Origin: Microterricola viridarii
GTDB taxonomy: Bacteria > Actinomycetota > Actinomycetes > Actinomycetales > Microbacteriaceae
Length of the DNA stretch: 64,000 nt
Assembly: GCF_001542775.1 (NCBI RefSeq)
Contig: NZ_CP014145.1
Span: 744,001-808,000 of the forward strand
Reading direction: 5' to 3'
Shown here: piece after piece, positions 61,072 to 64,000 of the stretch
Position numbering within the stretch: position 1 is the first letter of the stretch
How the letters are laid out: each line of letters starts with the position of its first letter
The notes under the pieces: model-generated
The model's input: the letters and a program-made list of their open reading frames with translations, nothing else
What the model was told of the DNA's origin: nothing
Databases searched by the model: none
Translations under genes and position numbers: made by a program

Positions 61072-61329
61072 ATGGAACCCGTTAGAACGTGCGTTGCTTG
61101 CCGTTCACGCGCTCCGAAATCCTCGCTTCTGAGGGTTGTTGCCGGGAAATCAGAACTTGTTGTCGATGACAATGCTTCTCTGCCGGGAAGGGGTGCGTGG
61201 CTGCATCCGACAATCGAGTGCTATCGAGTAGCCGTGCAGCGTCGGGCCTTCGGCCGGGCGCTGCGAGTGGCTACAGCACTTGACACGATCACCTTAGAGA
61301 ACAGGCTGAATGGCACCGTGAACATCTAA
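61072..61329 (+). CDS. rnpM: RnpM/YlxR (DUF448) RNA-binding protein
   Basis: Protein of 85 aa from ATG 61072 (GTG 61060 is an in-frame alternative; neither has a clear ribosome site). The YlxR fold is shown by MEPVRTCVACRSRAPKSSLL, LPGRGAWLHP and RAFGRAL. It is a conserved passenger of the nusA-infB operon; in Bacillus the homologue binds RNase P RNA and modulates it. The absence of a ribosome site and the structured RNA immediately upstream suggest translation may depend on that fold (inference). Confidence 0.92.
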   Translation: MEPVRTCVACRSRAPKSSLLRVVAGKSELVVDDNASLPGRGAWLHPTIECYRVAVQRRAFGRALRVATALDTITLENRLNGTVNI

Positions 61330-61366
61330 TGAGTAACAACTAATGAGCGGCTCAAAATGAGTCCCG

Positions 61367-61409
61367 TCCGTTACTAACGGTCTGCCCCTTTCCGGGCGCA
61401 GGCCCGGAA
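61367..61409 (+). promoter_or_regulatory. Two small hairpins in the infB leader
   Basis: CCGTTA-C-TAACGG (61368-61380) and TTCCGGGC-GCAG-GCCCGGAA (61390-61409). The second ends one base before the AGGAG of infB, so it could expose or mask that site. No stop of transcription is implied. Confidence 0.45.
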
Positions 61410-61419
61410 CAGGAGAATT

Positions 61420-64000
61420 GTGGCTGCAAATCCACGCGTACATGAGATCGCTACCGAACTCAATGTCGACACCAAGGCTGCCCTTGACAAGCTCAAAGAA
61501 ATGGGCGAATACGTCAAGGGCCCGTCTTCGAGCATCGCACCGCCGGTTGCTCGCCGGCTGAAGGCTGCCCTTGAGGCCGCCGGACTCGTCGGAACCGCAA
61601 CGCACGCGCCGGCCAAGCCCGCCGCTGCAAAGCCTGCCCCTCAGGCACCGACTCCCGCAGCGCCTGCTGCACCTGTCTCGGAGGAGGCCCCGGCCACCCC
61701 GAAGGCGCCGGCACCCGTGCCGAGCGCCCCGATGACCGTTGCAGAGCGTCAGGCTGCCGCCGAGAAGGCCGCTGCCGACAAGGCTGCCGCCGAGAAGGCC
61801 GCTGCCGCTGAGGCAGCAGCAGCGACCGCTACCGCCGAGAAGAGCGAGGCTGCGCCTGCTGCCGCCGAGACCACGGATGCCGCGGCCCCCGCCCCGGCCG
61901 CCACTCCCGGCACCCCCAGCTCCTCGATCCCGCGCCCCGGTGCACCGCGCCCCGGCGCCCCCGCACCGCGTCCGGGCAACAACCCCTTCGCTTCGAACCA
62001 AGGCATGGGCCAGCGTCCCGCGAACCCCCGCCCCGGCAACAACCCCTTCGCCAGCGCGCAGGGCATGGGCCAGCGTCCCGCTAGCCCCGGCAACATCCCG
62101 CGTCCCGCGGCACCGCGCCCCGGCGCGCCCCGCCCCGGCGGACCCGGCATGGGCCAGCGCCCGGCCGGCTTCGGCCAGCGCCCCGGCTTCCAGCAGCGTC
62201 CAGGCACGCCGGGCGCTCGCCCGGCCGGTGGTGGCTTCCAGCGCCCCGGTGGCACCGGCGGCGCCCCCGGCACCGCTGGCGGCTTCGCTCCTCGCCCCGG
62301 CGGTGGAGCAGGCGGCCGTGGCCGTGGCCCCGGCGGTGGAACCGCTGGTGCGTTCGGTCGCGGTGGCGGCAAGAGCAAGGCACGCAAGTCGAAGCGGACG
62401 AAGAGAGCCGAATTCGAAATGCGGGAGGCCCCGTCGCTGGGTGGCGTGAGCGTACCCCGCGGCAACGGAAGCACCGTCGTGCGCTTGCGCCGTGGTGCAT
62501 CCCTCGCTGACTTCGCCGACAAGATCGATGCGAACCCCGGTTCGCTCGTGACGGTGCTGTTCCACCTCGGTGAGATGGCAACGGCTACGGAGTCGCTCGA
62601 CGAGGCCACCTTCCAGGTGCTCGGCGAGGAGCTCGGCTTCAAGATCCAGGTCGTCTCCCCTGAAGAGGAAGACCGCGAGCTCCTTGAGGGCTTCGGCATG
62701 GACCTCGACCAGGAGCTCGAGGACGAGACGGATGAGGATCTCGAGATTCGTCCGCCCGTCGTCACCGTCATGGGTCACGTCGACCACGGTAAGACCCGAC
62801 TGCTCGACGCGATTCGCCAGGCGAACGTCGTCGAGGGTGAAGCCGGTGGCATCACCCAGCACATCGGTGCCTACCAGGTCTGGACCGAGCACGAGGGCCA
62901 CGAGCGCGCCATCACCTTCATTGACACCCCGGGCCACGAGGCGTTCACCGCCATGCGTGCCCGTGGCGCCCAGGTCACCGACATGGCGATCCTGGTTGTC
63001 GCGGCGGATGACGGCATCATGCCGCAGACCATTGAGGCGCTCAACCACGCCCAGGCTGCCAACGTGCCGATCGTCGTCGCGGTCAACAAGATCGACAAGC
63101 CAGAGGCCAACCCGGCCAAGGTTCGTCAGCAGCTGACCGAGTTCGGCCTCGTTGCCGAGGAGTACGGCGGAGATGTCATCTTCGTCGACGTGTCTGCCCG
63201 CAACGGCATCGGAATCCAGGACCTCCTGGACGCCGTGCTGCTCACCGCAGACGCCGGTCTCGACCTGCGTGCGAACCCGAACAAGGACGCCCGCGGTGTG
63301 GCCATCGAGGCCAAGCTCGACAAGGGTCGCGGTGCGGTTGCTACCGTGCTCATCCAGTCGGGAACGCTGCGCGTCGGCGACTCGATCGTTGCAGGCACCG
63401 CCTACGGCCGCGTGCGTGCCATGGCCGACGAGAACGGCGACGCCGTGCTCGAGGCCTTCCCGTCGCGCCCAGTTCAGGTGCAGGGTCTCTCCAGCGTTCC
63501 GCGCGCCGGTGACACCTTCATCGTGACCGATGACGACCGCATGGCCCGTCAGATCGCTGAGAAGCGTGAAGCTGCAGAGCGCAACGCCCTGCTCGCCAAG
63601 GCCCGCAAGCGCATCAGCCTCGAAGACTTCACCCGTGCACTCGAAGAGGGCAAGGTCGAGTCGCTCAACCTCATCATCAAGGGTGACGTTTCGGGTGCCG
63701 TCGAGGCGCTCGAAGAGTCGCTGCTCAAGATCGAGGTCGATGACAGCGTGCAGCTGCGCATCATCCACCGCGGTGTCGGTGCGATCACCGAGTCGGACGT
63801 CAACCTGGCGACCATCGACAACGCGATCATCGTCGGCTTCAACGTGCGACCCGACACGAAGGCGCGCGAGCGTGCCGCTCGTGAAGGCGTCGACGTGCGC
63901 TTCTACTCGGTCATCTACAACGCGATCGACGAGATCGAGGGCTCGCTCAAGGGCATGCTCAAGCCGGAGTACGAAGAGGTCCAGTCGGGCGTCGCCGAGA
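61420..64000 (+). CDS. infB: Translation initiation factor IF-2, 3' end outside window
   Basis: GTPase that brings initiator tRNA to the ribosome; 860 codons are present and the frame is open at the window end. Start GTG 61420 behind AGGAG. IF2_N domain at residues 1-52 ([20 protein letters not shown]), then a long Ala/Lys/Glu and Pro/Gly/Arg/Asn-rich linker with a duplicated [19 protein letters not shown] unit (nt about 61968-62096), a second IF2_N-like part ([20 protein letters not shown]), G domain with [14 protein letters not shown] and NKID, then domains II and III. Actinobacterial IF2 proteins usually have such linkers. Confidence 0.97.
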   Translation, partial: MAANPRVHEIATELNVDTKAALDKLKEMGEYVKGPSSSIAPPVARRLKAALEAAGLVGTATHAPAKPAAAKPAPQAPTPAAPAAPVSEEAPATPKAPAPVPSAPMTVAERQAAAEKAAADKAAAEKAAAAEAAAATATAEKSEAAPAAAETTDAAAPAPAATPGTPSSSIPRPGAPRPGAPAPRPGNNPFASNQGMGQRPANPRPGNNPFASAQGMGQRPASPGNIPRPAAPRPGAPRPGGPGMGQRPAGFGQRPGFQQRPGTPGARPAGGGFQRPGGTGGAPGTAGGFAPRPGGGAGGRGRGPGGGTAGAFGRGGGKSKARKSKRTKRAEFEMREAPSLGGVSVPRGNGSTVVRLRRGASLADFADKIDANPGSLVTVLFHLGEMATATESLDEATFQVLGEELGFKIQVVSPEEEDRELLEGFGMDLDQELEDETDEDLEIRPPVVTVMGHVDHGKTRLLDAIRQANVVEGEAGGITQHIGAYQVWTEHEGHERAITFIDTPGHEAFTAMRARGAQVTDMAILVVAADDGIMPQTIEALNHAQAANVPIVVAVNKIDKPEANPAKVRQQLTEFGLVAEEYGGDVIFVDVSARNGIGIQDLLDAVLLTADAGLDLRANPNKDARGVAIEAKLDKGRGAVATVLIQSGTLRVGDSIVAGTAYGRVRAMADENGDAVLEAFPSRPVQVQGLSSVPRAGDTFIVTDDDRMARQIAEKREAAERNALLAKARKRISLEDFTRALEEGKVESLNLIIKGDVSGAVEALEESLLKIEVDDSVQLRIIHRGVGAITESDVNLATIDNAIIVGFNVRPDTKARERAAREGVDVRFYSVIYNAIDEIEGSLKGMLKPEYEEVQSGVAE

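Overview
The window is a 64 kb piece of a high-GC actinobacterial chromosome, most likely from the family Microbacteriaceae. Pointers are the strong G/C third-position preference with many GTG starts, a tmRNA tag ending in ALAA, a short NusA without C-terminal acidic repeats, CUT1 sugar transport without its own ATPase, a fused OtsA-OtsB trehalose enzyme, and intergenic repeats of the type GGTTGAGC-TTGTCGAAACC. No transposase, integrase, phage gene or CRISPR array was seen.

Region by region. 1-6.3 kb: end of an FtsX-like permease and its ATPase, smpB, a tyrosine phosphatase, a broken DUF222/HNH gene, a SIMPL-domain gene, and ssrA (tmRNA), so both trans-translation components lie within 4 kb. 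6.4-7.7 kb: a PadR regulator coupled to a membrane protein. 7.8-12.5 kb: the protocatechuate branch of beta-ketoadipate degradation (IclR regulator, divergent pcaH-pcaG-pcaB-pcaD-pcaC), with pcaH and pcaG frameshifted in G runs. 13.1-18.8 kb: a giant secreted animal-type haem peroxidase with three cell-wall-binding repeats set inside the peroxidase domain and RTX repeats behind it. 18.9-20.9 kb: a septum-formation-type lipoprotein, hisN-like phosphatase, tRNA-Lys(CTT) and a VOC protein. 20.9-28.7 kb: a biotin ECF transporter (bioY, ligase, thiolase, bioM, bioN) whose bioM and bioN are separated by a GH15 gene and a zwf-like gene. 28.7-35.3 kb: small unknown genes, then tetR, an MMPL exporter with a degenerate ABC-like C-terminal domain, and a YhgE/Pip protein. 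35.6-43.1 kb: otsAB and ilvD-ilvB-ilvN-ilvC. 43.2-55.3 kb: a sugar locus (two GH29 fucosidases, ROK repressor, CUT1 transporter, ROK kinase, M81/MlrC protein, CutC, two small membrane proteins) lying between ilvC and serA. 55.4-64 kb: serA, a DUF559/Vsr-like gene between two copies of a long palindrome, an AGCS amino-acid transporter, then nusA-rnpM-infB (infB runs off the end).

How the genes work together. The fucosidases carry no signal peptides and sit with a sugar ABC importer, so the simplest reading is import of fucosylated oligosaccharides followed by cleavage in the cytoplasm, with the ROK kinase phosphorylating a released sugar. Shared promoter motifs tie the separate upstream fucosidase and the ROK repressor gene to the main operon. 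The pca genes convert protocatechuate to 3-oxoadipate; the later steps are outside the window.

A caution on sequence quality: five genes (DUF222/HNH, pcaH, pcaG, yhgE-like, ROK kinase) each lose the reading frame by exactly one missing base in a run of 4-5 C or G. This pattern looks more like systematic homopolymer error than independent gene decay.

Most unusual points: the nested cell-wall-binding repeats in the peroxidase, a 22-nt inverted repeat bracketing tmRNA, an elaborate RNA-like fold between nusA and rnpM, the MMPL pseudo-ATPase fusion, and the composition of the fucosidase locus.
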